A DNA stretch of 64,000 bases from assembly GCA_019414055.1 (NCBI GenBank), contig DXMV01000011.1:1-64000 (forward strand), in the 5' to 3' direction. Below, piece by piece: positions 25,478-34,648 of this stretch (within the stretch, counting starts at the first letter, position 1; each line of letters starts with the position of its first letter). The notes below the pieces were generated by a model that saw only the letters and a program-made list of their open reading frames with translations, made no database searches and had not been told where the DNA came from. Origin of the DNA: Collinsella sp. (GTDB lineage: Bacteria; Actinomycetota; Coriobacteriia; Coriobacteriales; Coriobacteriaceae). A program made the translations under genes and the position numbers.

Positions 25478-27079
25478 CTACGACGCGAGCGTGGCGATGA
25501 CGGCTTCGTCGCCGGCGTATATGAGGGTGTTGCCGTCGGGGATGATGGTTTGGCCGTCGCGTTTGAGCATCACCACGATAAAGGGGTGCTTGCCTTGCGG
25601 CACGTCGCGCAGGCGCTGTCCAGCCAGGCGACCGTGGGGCGTCACGGTGACCTCGCGCAGCGTAACCTCGGCACGCTCTTCAAACGTCGGCGCGGCCATC
25701 ACCAGAAGGTCGCCTTCCTCGATGACGGTATCGCCGTTGGGCAGCACCGGGTGCGCGCCATCGCGCAGCACCAAGACCACGAGCATGTCCGTCGCACTGC
25801 CAATATCAGCGAGCGAGCGCCCCGCAAACGGATGGCCCGCGCCCACCTTGAGCTTGACAAACGACATGCCTTTCTCGTCGCGGTAATCGTTAAACGTACG
25901 GCGCACGTCGCCTTCCGCGTCGATCATGTCGAGCTTCTTTGCCACCGCCGGTAGCAGCGAGCCCTGCACCACAATGCTCGACACGGCAATCACAAACACC
26001 AGGTCAAACAGGTCGTGACCGCCGGGGACACCGGCCACCACGGCAAAGAGGCTAAACACGACCGAAGCCGCGCCGCGCAGGCCCGCCCAGCTTACGAGCG
26101 CGACCTGGCGGGGGTTCGTCTTAAAGGGCGCCAGTAGCATGCCAACGGCAATGGGGCGGCTCACAAAGAGCATAAACGCCATGAGTGCCAGGCCCGGCAG
26201 CAGCATTTGCGGCAGGCGCGCGGGCGTGACGAGCAGGCCCAGCAAAAAGAAGATGGTCATCTCGGCCATCTCGGTGAGGGTGTCAAAGAAGTGCGCCATC
26301 TCGACCTTGCCGGTGATGTCGCTCGCGCCTAGCACGATGCCGGCAAGGTATACGGCCAAAAAGCCATTGCCGCCCAGGTAGCTCGGCAGTGCGTAGGCGA
26401 CGATCGCCACGGCGAACAAGAAGATGGTCTGCGCACCCTCAGCCGTTGCGTGCGCGCGCTCAATCAGGCGGCTGGATGTCCAGCCGATGACAAGGCCCAG
26501 GCCCACACCCAGGATGATTTGCTTGGCCAGCAGTATGGGAATGTTGATGTCGCCGCCAGCTGCGAGGGTGGCGAGTACCGCGGTGAGCATGTAGGCGACG
26601 GGATCGTTGGAGCCTGATTCGACCTCGAGCAGCGAGTCGGTGCCGCCCTTTAGCGACAGGTTGTGCTCGCGCAGCACGCTAAAGACGCTGGCCGCGTCGG
26701 TGGATGCCACGACTGATCCCAGCAGCAGGCCGCCGATCCAGTCGAAGCCCAGTACAAAATGCGCGAACGCACCGGTAACGCCGGCGGTGATGACGACGCC
26801 GAGCGTGCTCAGCAGCACCGCGGGCACGGCGACGGGTTTGGCACGGTCGATGTTGGTGTTAAAGCCGCCGTAGAACATGATGAACAGCAGCGCGGTGCTG
26901 CAGACGGTTTCGGTAAGCGCGTAGTCGCTAAAGTCGATGTGCGCCGGACCGTTGACGCCCAGTAGCATGCCCAGCGCGATAAAGATGAGCAGGGTGGGGA
27001 AGGGGAGCTTTTTGCCGACGGGTTTGATGGTCAGGCACAGAATAATGACGAGCCCGATAAAGAGAAGTATCTGGTTCAT
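25478..27079 (-). CDS. Potassium/proton antiporter (CPA1 type with TrkA-C domains)
   Basis: A 533-residue inner-membrane protein. About 12 hydrophobic segments span residues 1-390, with the antiporter motifs GSVVASTDAASVF and ESGSNDP (the acidic pair expected for cation exchange) near residues 110-155. Two C-terminal cytosolic TrkA-C regions follow: HPFAGRSLADIG...EEGDLLVMAAP and GQRLRDVPQGKHPFIV...YAGDEAVIA. This layout matches CvrA/NhaP2-like K+ or Na+/H+ antiporters whose gating responds to nucleotides. AGGAG precedes the ATG. The 325-base gap upstream (27080-27404) has a GC-rich first half and no gene. Confidence 0.9.
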   Translation of the reverse strand: MNQILLFIGLVIILCLTIKPVGKKLPFPTLLIFIALGMLLGVNGPAHIDFSDYALTETVCSTALLFIMFYGGFNTNIDRAKPVAVPAVLLSTLGVVITAGVTGAFAHFVLGFDWIGGLLLGSVVASTDAASVFSVLREHNLSLKGGTDSLLEVESGSNDPVAYMLTAVLATLAAGGDINIPILLAKQIILGVGLGLVIGWTSSRLIERAHATAEGAQTIFLFAVAIVAYALPSYLGGNGFLAVYLAGIVLGASDITGKVEMAHFFDTLTEMAEMTIFFLLGLLVTPARLPQMLLPGLALMAFMLFVSRPIAVGMLLAPFKTNPRQVALVSWAGLRGAASVVFSLFAVVAGVPGGHDLFDLVFVIAVSSIVVQGSLLPAVAKKLDMIDAEGDVRRTFNDYRDEKGMSFVKLKVGAGHPFAGRSLADIGSATDMLVVLVLRDGAHPVLPNGDTVIEEGDLLVMAAPTFEERAEVTLREVTVTPHGRLAGQRLRDVPQGKHPFIVVMLKRDGQTIIPDGNTLIYAGDEAVIATLAS

Positions 27080-27404
27080 GGATGGTGTCCGCTCCTGGGT
27101 GGTTTGCGTGGCACGGTCAGTTGTCTGCGGTTATTTGTACCCAAAGATGGTGGGTATATGGGCTTGGATTGCGGGCGTGCGCATTTTCGACACGAGACCG
27201 CGACGTGAGCGTCGCTGGTTGGGGCGCTGCGTCAGACGGCGTGGCGTGAGCGGTGCGGGTTGACGGGCGTGCGCCGGCGACCGTTGACGGTATGCAACCC
27301 TTTCCAGCTTTATTGCAACGGAGTACAATGGGTAACGTTTAAGTTCAACTTGAAGTTTTAGTTGCGGCGCCGGGCTTCGGCCGCAATGCAGGGAGAGGCG
27401 TACC

Positions 27405-28244
27405 ATGGCGATCTATGTGACATCCGATGCTCACGGGCACGTGCGTGCGCTTGACGAGGCCCTGTCCAAGATTTCGCTGGCGTCCGACGATGCGCTGTAC
27501 GTGCTGGGCGACATGATCGATCGCGGGCCCGATCCGGTTGGCGTTATTAAACTCGTGCGCTCGCTACCCAACGCCCGCGTGCTCAAGGGTAATCACGAGC
27601 AGATCATGCTCGATGCCATCATTGGCCAGGATCCGCTCGATGCCGAGACATGGGATATCAACGGCGGTTGGACTACCCGTCAGCAGCTCAACGATATGGA
27701 ATTTGAGGCGTACGAGGAACTCGTGCGTTGGATGGCGACGCTGCCGCTCTATGCGGTGGCCGAGACTGACGAGCGCCCGTACCTGCTGGTACATGCCGGC
27801 ATCCAGACCGAGGCGGCGCGGGCGTTTTTGCTTGAACATGGGGTTGATTGTGCCGATGGCGCGGGGGCGGTGGATGCCGATCGCGAGCTACTGAAGCAGA
27901 TGCTTGCGGTGCAGTCGTCCGATGACTTGCTGTGGATTCGTCACGGCTATTGGGATGCGCCGACGGGGCTGCTTTCTGCCGAGGGCAAGGGTCCGGTCGT
28001 GGTGAGCGGCCACACGCCAACGGTGTCGCTCGGGCGTTATTGCGAGGTAGGCGGCCTGGCGGGGCTCGATGAGGAGTCGGGCCGTGGGCAGATTGTGCGC
28101 CTGGGCGGCGAGGATACCGCCGGCGTGCCCGATCGCATCGACATCGACTGCGCCGCCGCCACTGGCTCCGAGTTCGGCCGCGTCGGCATCCTGCGCCTGG
28201 ATGATGGTGCGGAGTTCTACGCAAATATCAAGCCTGGAGAATAA
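27405..28244 (+). CDS. Metallophosphoesterase (PPP/ApaH-like)
   Basis: A 279-residue calcineurin-like phosphoesterase. The metal motifs are in order: D8-x-H10 in SDAHGH, GDMIDRGPD at about 35-43, GNHE at about 60-63, and later HAG and SGHTP. These match the bacterial serine/threonine protein phosphatase and diadenosine tetraphosphatase group; which substrate applies cannot be decided. The tail after the SGHTP motif is longer than in minimal PrpA/ApaH proteins and rich in Gly and Asp. GGGAGAGG precedes the ATG. Confidence 0.9.
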   Translation: MAIYVTSDAHGHVRALDEALSKISLASDDALYVLGDMIDRGPDPVGVIKLVRSLPNARVLKGNHEQIMLDAIIGQDPLDAETWDINGGWTTRQQLNDMEFEAYEELVRWMATLPLYAVAETDERPYLLVHAGIQTEAARAFLLEHGVDCADGAGAVDADRELLKQMLAVQSSDDLLWIRHGYWDAPTGLLSAEGKGPVVVSGHTPTVSLGRYCEVGGLAGLDEESGRGQIVRLGGEDTAGVPDRIDIDCAAATGSEFGRVGILRLDDGAEFYANIKPGE

Positions 28245-28251
28245 CCTTGTT

Positions 28252-28273
28252 CCGCCGTTCTACCGAACGGCGG
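28252..28273 (+). other. Hairpin after the metallophosphoesterase gene
   Basis: CCGCCGTTC pairs perfectly with GAACGGCGG around a TACC loop, 8 bases past the stop. No T-run follows. The rest of the 195-base gap to the convergent flippase gene shows nothing else. Confidence 0.5.
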
Positions 28274-28439
28274 TCACGTTGACGCTGCGCAGCCCCGAAG
28301 CACCCCATCTTGTCGCTCAAACCGTCGCTCGCGTACAGAAGTACGCGTAGCTCCTCTTTCACGCCAACCTGGGGCACTTCGAGACTGCTCGCTGTCGGTG
28401 CCAAAACATCGACGTTTCTTTTCTTCAAATTGATTCGAA

Positions 28440-30008
28440 TTAGGCTCCGTACGGGTTCCGATCGCGTTCGATGCGCTGGCGGATGTGGGCGTACTCGATA
28501 ATCAGTAGCACCAGGAGTAGGGCCATGATGGCTAGGTAGCTCACCACAGCGCCCATCAGACCCAGCAGGTTGATCAGAATCACCGGGAGCACCACGCTCA
28601 CGGCAAAGCAGATCAGGTAGATTTTGGTGACGTCTCCAGCGTGGCGCAGCACCGTGATGATGGCGTAGATAAAGTCGATAGCCGCGGTTACACCGCCGGC
28701 GACGACCATCAGCAGCGCCAATGTGCGGTAGCGCTCAAAGTTGAGGCCGTACATAAAGCTCATGAGGGGAATGCCGGGGCCGGCCATAAATGCGGCGCAC
28801 GCTCCGGTAATGACCACGATCAGTGCCATAACGGCAACAATAATCAGGTCAAAGCGGCGACGCTTGCGCGGATTCGCCCAAATGCTCGACAGACGCAAAA
28901 GCTGCGGTTTATAGATAAATCCGATGCTCAGCAAAATAGCCTGCGCCGGAAAGAACAGGGCATTAAAGTACAGCTGGTATTTGTAGGCCAGCGTGCCTTC
29001 CATCACAAACTTGGGCATGTTCTCGATGAGGTTGAACAGGAACAGTGCACCAAAGAGCGGGGCGCACTGGACAAACAGGTGGCCGACCTCGCGCAGACTC
29101 ACGTGGCGCGATTTTTCGGTCTCGAGTAGGGCGAGCGGGGCGGTGACCAGCACGAGCGAGGCGATGGCGGTGACACCCATGGCCATGGCCGCGATGGGCA
29201 TGCTGCGTGTAAGGAACAGCGCCACGCTAAAGACCGCGATGACGCCGGCGGAGCGCAGCGTTTGGCTCATGCCTGCCAGGTAAAGTTTATCGGCCTGCTG
29301 CAGGCGGCCCTCGTACACGTCGGCGACGCCGTCGATCACCTTATAGAGGTAGACGCCCAGGCCGATCGTGGCCATCTGCGCATCGTAGCCGCGGGCGCTG
29401 CTGTATACCAGGCCGCATGCCAGCGCGAGCGCTCCGCAAAGCCAGCGGTTGAGCTGGTAGGAGGCAAAGGACGTCGTCTCGTCGATGTCCGAGACCTGGA
29501 AATTGCGCACGCCGTAGTTGCACGCGATCATGATGAGCGTGCCGGTGACAAAGGCGATGGAGAACTTACCGGCTTCCTCGGCGCCGACAAGCTGCGTGGA
29601 CACAATGGTGAGCAGCGGAAACGCCATGCCCCATACGGCGGTGCCCAGGGTATTCCAAAGGTAGTCGCGACGGGTGGCGTGATCTTCGTACTCGGCTTCT
29701 TGCGTGGAGAAGCCGCCGCCGTAGACGGCTCCGAGCAGGCGGTTCCACCAGGCATTGACCATGCGGCGGATGGGGCCGGGTTGGCGATCGCGGCGACGGC
29801 GTGTGGTCTGGCTGCTGTCGGGACCGCCGGCGTTACGCTGGCTTAGCTCTTGGATTCGTGCGAGCTCCTCGGCGGTGTGCGATGCGGGGAACAGGCCGTT
29901 CTCGATGCGTCCGCCTTGCCCGTGCGCCCCGCCCGATACGGTGGGGTCGGTGACGCCGTTGCGGCGGGCGATGATGCGGCGGATGCTATCGAGGGGCGTG
30001 ATGCTCAA
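28440..30008 (-). CDS. Polysaccharide flippase-like membrane protein (Wzx/MurJ-like)
   Basis: A 522-residue protein. Residues 1-95 are a polar, Arg-rich cytosolic extension (GGPDSSQTTRRRRDRQPG) not typical of the family. From about residue 110 there are 12 or more hydrophobic segments typical of the MATE/oligosaccharide flippase fold, and a short charged tail. Such proteins flip lipid-linked sugars across the membrane for surface polysaccharide assembly. No glycosyltransferases are beside it, so the substrate is open; the WecA-like transferase at 36582 could provide the lipid-linked starter. No partner gene in an operon. Confidence 0.78.
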   Translation of the reverse strand: MSITPLDSIRRIIARRNGVTDPTVSGGAHGQGGRIENGLFPASHTAEELARIQELSQRNAGGPDSSQTTRRRRDRQPGPIRRMVNAWWNRLLGAVYGGGFSTQEAEYEDHATRRDYLWNTLGTAVWGMAFPLLTIVSTQLVGAEEAGKFSIAFVTGTLIMIACNYGVRNFQVSDIDETTSFASYQLNRWLCGALALACGLVYSSARGYDAQMATIGLGVYLYKVIDGVADVYEGRLQQADKLYLAGMSQTLRSAGVIAVFSVALFLTRSMPIAAMAMGVTAIASLVLVTAPLALLETEKSRHVSLREVGHLFVQCAPLFGALFLFNLIENMPKFVMEGTLAYKYQLYFNALFFPAQAILLSIGFIYKPQLLRLSSIWANPRKRRRFDLIIVAVMALIVVITGACAAFMAGPGIPLMSFMYGLNFERYRTLALLMVVAGGVTAAIDFIYAIITVLRHAGDVTKIYLICFAVSVVLPVILINLLGLMGAVVSYLAIMALLLVLLIIEYAHIRQRIERDRNPYGA

Positions 30009-30107
30009 GACGATTCCTTTCTATTGCTGTGCTCTAGTATAGCCGCGGTGGTATCGACTCGTGTTTTTGACCAGGTTGTTCAATAATTTCGGCGGCGCCA
30101 TTCAGTA

Positions 30108-30220
30108 GCCGGCACTTTGGGAACGTCCCTAAGTGCCGGCATCTAGGGGCACTCCTTGGTTGATGCCTGTTCAAGAGTGTCCCCAACAGCTAGTCATTCA
30201 AGAACGTCCCCAATGACTAG
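30108..30220. repeat. Cluster of three GGGAC-family hairpins
   Basis: Hairpin 1: GCCGGCACTT and AAGTGCCGGC (30108-30140) around a GGGAACGTCCC core. Hairpin 2: AGGGGCACTCCTTG and CAAGAGTGTCCCC (about 30143-30184). Hairpin 3: CTAGTCATT and AATGACTAG (30190-30220) around CAAGAACGTCCCC. Each has different arms but a GTCCC or GGGAC core. They occupy the centre of the 351-base gap between the flippase start and pckA. Confidence 0.65.
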
Positions 30221-30359
30221 GCCGCTTGCGTGCGATTTTTGACCGTTGGGCGGGCGCTTCGCCCTTGCCGCAAAAACGTTTTTGCATATCGGGTACAACG
30301 GGCTTTACGTGAGTAAAGTGCGCGCCGCGTCCACGTGTCGCGTTTTTAAAGGAGGCCCC

Positions 30360-32030
30360 ATGCCTGGTGTTACCCCTGCAGAAGTTCTATCCAACTTTGG
30401 CATTACGCTGGTCGAAGATCCCGCCGAGAACCAACCCCGCCTGCTGGTCGACCTGCCGGCAGCCGAGCTCGTCGAGCATGCGATTCGCCGCGAAGAGGGC
30501 CGTATGGCCTCCAACGGCGCACTCGTGATCGAGACGGGGGAGCGTACCGGACGTTCGCCCAACGACCGCTTTATCGTTGACACCCCCGATGTCCACGACA
30601 AGATCGCCTGGGGCGCCGTCAACCGCCCGCTTTCTGCCGAGAGCTACGAGACCATCAAGGCTGGTATCGTCGACTACCTCAACGAGCGCGATGTGTTCGT
30701 TACCCGCGGCATGGCGGGCGCCGACCGCAACCACACGCGCCGACTGCTCGTCGCCTGTGAGCGTGCCAGCCAGGCGCTCTTTATTAAGCAGATGCTCGCC
30801 CGCCCGCTTGCCCGTGAAATCGCACGCACCGGCGAGCCGGACTTCTGCGTGCTCGCCGCACCCGGCTATCAGTGCGACCCTGCCATCAAGGGCCTCAACT
30901 CCAGCGCCGCCGTGGTCATCAACTTCCAGGAGCGCGTGATTCTGGTCGCCGGCACCGGCTACTCCGGTGAGATCAAAAAGTCGATCTTCAGCGTCATGAA
31001 CTACCTGCTGCCCGTCGAGGACGACGTTCTGCCCATGCATTGCTCGGCCAGTATGGACCCCGTCACGCATGAGACCGCCGTGTTCTTTGGTCTGTCCGGC
31101 ACCGGCAAGACCACGCTTTCGGCCAACCCCACGCGCCTGCTGATCGGCGACGACGAACACGGTTGGTCCGACATGGGCATCTTTAACGTCGAGGGCGGCT
31201 GCTACGCCAAGTGCGAGGGCCTGGACGCGTTCCACGAGCCCGAGATCTTCAACGCCGTTCGCTTTGGCGCCATCTGTGAAAACGTGGTACTCGATGAGAA
31301 TCGCAAGCCTAACTACGACGACGTCTCGATCACGCACAATACGCGCGTGGCCTACCCTGTCGAGCATATCCCCAACGCGTGGACCAAGGGCATGGGCACC
31401 ACCCCGAGCGTCGTGCTGTTTTTGACCTGCGACGCCTTTGGCGTGCTGCCGCCCATCTCGCGCCTGACGGCCGACGCCGCCATGTATCACTTTGTGACGG
31501 GCTTTACGGCCAAGATTCCCGGCACCGAGGTCGGCGTCACCGAGCCCACACCCACGTTCTCTTCGCTGTTTGGCGAGCCGTTTATGCCGCTCGACCCCAT
31601 GGTCTACGCTAAGATGCTCGGCGAGCGCATCGCCGACGGTCGCACCCGCGTCTATCTGGTCAACACCGGCTGGATCGGCGGCGGTTATGGCGTGGGCCAT
31701 CGCATCGAGCTTGCCTACACGCGCGCCCTGGTGGCCCGTGCCCTCGACGGTACCATCGAGGACAGCGAGTTCGTGCATGACGATATCTTTAACGTCGACA
31801 TTCCCACCACGTGCCACGGTGTGCCCGACGGCATTCTGGTGCCGCGCCAGTACTGGCAGAGCACCGCTCGCTACGACGAGGCAGCGCACAACCTGGCCGT
31901 GATGTTCGAGGAGAACTTCGAGAAGAAGTACTCGCACCTGCCCGAGTCCGTCAAGGCCGCCGGCCCGCACGCCCAGGTGCCCGCTGAGGCCCGTCATCGC
32001 GGCCGCGGCCTGCTGGGACTCCGCCACTAG
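30360..32030 (+). CDS. pckA: Phosphoenolpyruvate carboxykinase (ATP)
   Basis: A 556-residue enzyme that interconverts oxaloacetate and PEP with ATP/ADP. The P-loop FFGLSGTGKTTLS is near residue 243-255, of the ATP type; HCSASMD, the RGMAGADRNHTRRLLVACE segment and the IGDDEHGW motif (metal-binding Asp) are all present. In anaerobic gut bacteria it often runs toward oxaloacetate to conserve ATP during succinate formation. An in-frame ATG at 30246 exists, but AAAGGAGG lies 4 bases before the ATG at 30360 and the protein then has normal family length. It is a single gene ended by the hairpin at 32046. Confidence 0.95.
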   Translation: MPGVTPAEVLSNFGITLVEDPAENQPRLLVDLPAAELVEHAIRREEGRMASNGALVIETGERTGRSPNDRFIVDTPDVHDKIAWGAVNRPLSAESYETIKAGIVDYLNERDVFVTRGMAGADRNHTRRLLVACERASQALFIKQMLARPLAREIARTGEPDFCVLAAPGYQCDPAIKGLNSSAAVVINFQERVILVAGTGYSGEIKKSIFSVMNYLLPVEDDVLPMHCSASMDPVTHETAVFFGLSGTGKTTLSANPTRLLIGDDEHGWSDMGIFNVEGGCYAKCEGLDAFHEPEIFNAVRFGAICENVVLDENRKPNYDDVSITHNTRVAYPVEHIPNAWTKGMGTTPSVVLFLTCDAFGVLPPISRLTADAAMYHFVTGFTAKIPGTEVGVTEPTPTFSSLFGEPFMPLDPMVYAKMLGERIADGRTRVYLVNTGWIGGGYGVGHRIELAYTRALVARALDGTIEDSEFVHDDIFNVDIPTTCHGVPDGILVPRQYWQSTARYDEAAHNLAVMFEENFEKKYSHLPESVKAAGPHAQVPAEARHRGRGLLGLRH

Positions 32031-32045
32031 CGTCGCCTCAGGCCC

Positions 32046-32086
32046 AAAACCACCACAAAGGGGACGGGCGCCTTTGTGGTGGTTTT
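32046..32086. terminator. GGGAC-family hairpin after pckA
   Basis: AAAACCACCACAAAG pairs perfectly with CTTTGTGGTGGTTTT, with GGGGACGGGCGC in the loop. It starts 16 bases after the stop codon; the T-rich right arm suits an intrinsic terminator that can work both ways. Confidence 0.7.
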
Positions 32087-32125
32087 ACTCACGCGAATGA
32101 CTCGGGTTACAATACGCCTGACATA

Positions 32126-32216
32126 TCGCCCCCTTCTCCGGATGGGGGCAGCGTAAGCGCTCTTGTGGCGGCACCGTAGGACTTTGAAGGTGGCCGCTGT
32201 GAGGGCGCTTTTTGTT
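32126..32216 (+). promoter_or_regulatory. Two-hairpin leader with intrinsic terminator before the B3/B4 gene
   Basis: A first stem GCCCCC...GGGGGC is followed by a long second stem (AGCGCTC...GAGGGCGCT, with an inner GTGGCGGCACC...GGTGGCCGC) and TTTTT at about 32212-32216. It lies 40 bases before the ATG at 32258. No known riboswitch consensus is recognised. Either it ends an upstream short transcript or it is an attenuator. Confidence 0.55.
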
Positions 32217-32257
32217 TAGGCGTCCGGACTCGGGCGTCCGCTATGAAGGGAGAACAT

Positions 32258-32977
32258 ATGAAGAGTTTCGTTGCCGAGGATTCGTTTTGGGAGCTGTTTC
32301 CGCAGGCGGCTATCGGCGTCGTGGTCGTAAAGGGCATGAAGCCCGCGGCTCAGATTCCCCAGGAGGACGTGGATGCAATCGCCGCGCTGCTTGACCGCGC
32401 CAACATCGATGCGGAGCGCCATCTGACCAGCGATACCATCAGCGAGAACGCGCCGGTCAAGGCATGGCGCGAGGCCTATCGCCTGTTCAAGACCAAGAAG
32501 GGCGCGCGTTGCTCAGTTGAGAACCTGCTCAAGCGCGTGCTCAAAGGCAAGCCGGTCGGCCACATCACGCCGGCGGTGGATATCTACAACACGATTTCGT
32601 TGACTTATGCGCTGCCCGTTGGCGGTGAGGATTTGCATGCTATTGAGGGCAATCTGCGCCTGACGGTGACCGACGGCGGCGACGCGTTCCTGCCACTTGG
32701 CGAGGAAGCGGATGATCCGACGCTGCCTGGCGAGCTCGCCTACATCGACGATGCGGGCGCCGTGTGCCGCTGCTGGAACTGGCGCGATGGCGTTCGCACG
32801 GCGCTGTCCGACGATTCGGCCGATGCGTTCCTGGCGATTGAGTGCGTAGAGCCCGAGCGCATGGGGGATTGCCAGGCTGCGATCGATCGCCTCGCTGAGC
32901 TGCTCGAGCGGTATTTGGGAGCGACGGTTGTCGTTAAGACGCTTGTGACCCGCGACAATCCTTGCGTGGAGTTGTAG
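32258..32977 (+). CDS. B3/B4 domain protein (tRNA synthetase editing-domain relative)
   Basis: A 239-residue protein with the stand-alone B3/B4 fold found in the beta subunit of phenylalanyl-tRNA synthetase. The visible marks are an N-terminal AxxWREAYRLFKTKKGARCSVENLLKR helix, the ITPAVDIYNTISLTYALPVGGEDL turn and the ECVEPERMGDCQAAIDRLAELLERYLG tail. Such free-standing proteins may clear mischarged tRNA or bind amino-acid-like ligands; the function here is not known. AAGGGAGA lies before the ATG at 32258, which is preferred to an ATG five codons upstream. The leader contains a terminator. Confidence 0.8.
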   Translation: MKSFVAEDSFWELFPQAAIGVVVVKGMKPAAQIPQEDVDAIAALLDRANIDAERHLTSDTISENAPVKAWREAYRLFKTKKGARCSVENLLKRVLKGKPVGHITPAVDIYNTISLTYALPVGGEDLHAIEGNLRLTVTDGGDAFLPLGEEADDPTLPGELAYIDDAGAVCRCWNWRDGVRTALSDDSADAFLAIECVEPERMGDCQAAIDRLAELLERYLGATVVVKTLVTRDNPCVEL

Positions 32978-33002
32978 CAACGCCTAAAACTTATTGAGGT
33001 TC

Positions 33003-33041
33003 AAACCACCACAAAGGTGCCTGTCCCCTTTGTGGTGGTTT
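33003..33041. terminator. GGGAC-family hairpin after the B3/B4 gene
   Basis: AAACCACCACAAAGG pairs with CCTTTGTGGTGGTTT around TGCCTGTCC. It starts 26 bases after the stop and is followed by further T. Confidence 0.75.
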
Positions 33042-33145
33042 TTATGTTGATGGGTTAACAAATCGGATATTTGGGTACGGGTGTTGCCTTGTGCGGCTAA
33101 GATGTTTACCCGTTAGCATCATGTAAGCGAAAGGCGGTCGTCACC

Positions 33146-33595
33146 ATGCAGCAGAACGACGAGACACGTTTTGAGGACTTTGTCGGACTGATCAGCGGCC
33201 TCTACAAGGAGATTCAGCGCATCAAGACGTCCGAAGGCGCAAGGCTCGGCCTTAAGGGCTCCGATGTCATGTGCCTGTACTATCTTGAGCGCAGCAAGGA
33301 CGGCCTGACTGGCGCCGACCTCGCCCGCATGGCCGGCGTTACCCGTGCCGCCGTTTCGCGCACACTGGCTCATCTGGAGGAGGGCGGCTACGTCGAGGTT
33401 GACGACTCGGGTGATGCGGCCGTCAAGTACCGTGCTCCGGTGCGCCTGACTGCTCTGGGCGGCGAGAGCATGAGCGAGGCCGATCGCATCATTCGCGATG
33501 TGCTCGATACCACCGGCAAGGCCATGGGCGTGGAGCAGCGCGAGCAGATGTATGCGTCGCTGCGCACGATCCTCAGCACCCTGCGCGAGATTTAG
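33146..33595 (+). CDS. MarR-family transcriptional regulator
   Basis: A 149-residue winged-helix DNA-binding protein. The recognition region reads LTGADLARMAGVTRAAVSRTLAHLEEGGYVEV (residues 55-86), followed by the wing (YRAPVRLTALGGE) and a C-terminal dimerisation helix. MarR proteins usually repress nearby or their own genes until a small ligand binds. The next gene downstream, a DegV-like fatty-acid-binding protein, starts 120 bases later, so a lipid-related ligand is possible but not shown. The ATG is preceded by AAAGG. Confidence 0.88.
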   Translation: MQQNDETRFEDFVGLISGLYKEIQRIKTSEGARLGLKGSDVMCLYYLERSKDGLTGADLARMAGVTRAAVSRTLAHLEEGGYVEVDDSGDAAVKYRAPVRLTALGGESMSEADRIIRDVLDTTGKAMGVEQREQMYASLRTILSTLREI

Positions 33596-33714
33596 AGCCG
33601 CGCTGGCACTATCTTTCAGCCAACAACTGCATCGTCCCGTTTGAGCGCGCACGCCGCGCCGGGACATTGTTGTCAAAATTCCCTGCGCGAGACCTGCGCA
33701 AGAAAGGATTCGCT

Positions 33715-34569
33715 ATGTCCGTCCGCATTATTACCGATTCCGCGAGCGATATGTCTCCAGCGGAGCACCCCGCTCTGCGTGTTCTGCCGCTGTCCGTCAC
33801 CTTTGGCACCGATGTGTACATGGATGGCGTCGACATCGATCACCAACGCTTTTACGAGATGCTCGTGGAGCGTGATGAGCTGCCCAAGACCGGTCAGGTC
33901 AACCCGTACGCCTTTTCGCAGGCGATTGCCGAGGTTCGTGAGGCCGGCGACGAGGCGGTGATTATTACCGTGGGTGCCAAGCTTTCGGGCACCAACCAGA
34001 GTGCTCGCACCGCACTTGCCGAGGCGCCGGGCGGCGACGTGTATGTGGTGGATAGCAACAACGTCACCCTGGGCGAGCGCGTGCTGGTCGAGTATGCGCT
34101 GCGCTTGGTGGACGAGGGCCAGGGCGCGGCTCAGGTTGCGGCGGCTGTCGAGGCCGTTCGCGACCGCGTGGTGGTCATCGGTTTGCTTGAGACGCTGGAG
34201 TACCTGGTGCGCGGAGGCCGCTTGTCTGCTGCGGCCGGCGCCGTGGGTACGCTACTCAACGTGAAGCCTGTTGTGGCCGCCGAGGATGGCCTGATCATGC
34301 AACTGGGTAAGGCGCGCGGTTCCAAGAACGGTCGTAACCTGCTCAACCAGAAGGTCGAAAAGGCGGGCGGCATCGACTTTTCCATGCCGCTGGCGCTCGG
34401 CTATACGGGCCTTTCGGATGCGGTGCTCAAGAAGTATATCGAGGACAGTGCGGCGCTGTGGGCTGGCCATGCCGAGAGCGAGCTGCCCATCCACACCATT
34501 GGCGCCACTATCGGCACCCACGTGGGCCCCGGCGCCGTAGCCGTAGCCTTCTTCCGCCCCGCCAACTAG
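33715..34569 (+). CDS. DegV-family fatty-acid-binding protein
   Basis: A 284-residue protein with the DegV signature: IITDSASDM at residues 5-13, GAKLSGTNQSA near residue 90, and LEYLVRGGRLSAAAGAVGTLLNVKPV near 160-185. DegV (FakB) proteins hold a fatty acid for phosphorylation by a fatty acid kinase. No FakA kinase gene is in the window. The ATG at 33715 is chosen over one 16 codons upstream because AGAAAGGA lies 6 bases before it. Confidence 0.92.
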   Translation: MSVRIITDSASDMSPAEHPALRVLPLSVTFGTDVYMDGVDIDHQRFYEMLVERDELPKTGQVNPYAFSQAIAEVREAGDEAVIITVGAKLSGTNQSARTALAEAPGGDVYVVDSNNVTLGERVLVEYALRLVDEGQGAAQVAAAVEAVRDRVVVIGLLETLEYLVRGGRLSAAAGAVGTLLNVKPVVAAEDGLIMQLGKARGSKNGRNLLNQKVEKAGGIDFSMPLALGYTGLSDAVLKKYIEDSAALWAGHAESELPIHTIGATIGTHVGPGAVAVAFFRPAN

Positions 34570-34579
34570 CTTTCCGGTC

Positions 34580-34619
34580 AAAACCACCACAAAGGTGCCT
34601 GTCCCCTTTTTGGTGGTTT
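34580..34619. terminator. GGGAC-family hairpin after the DegV gene
   Basis: Same arms as the copies at 33003 and 34986, but with one G-to-T change in the right arm (TTTTTGGTGG). It begins 11 bases after the stop. Confidence 0.7.
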
Positions 34620-34648
34620 ATGCTGGTTTGGGTTGAAGGGAGCGAGCA

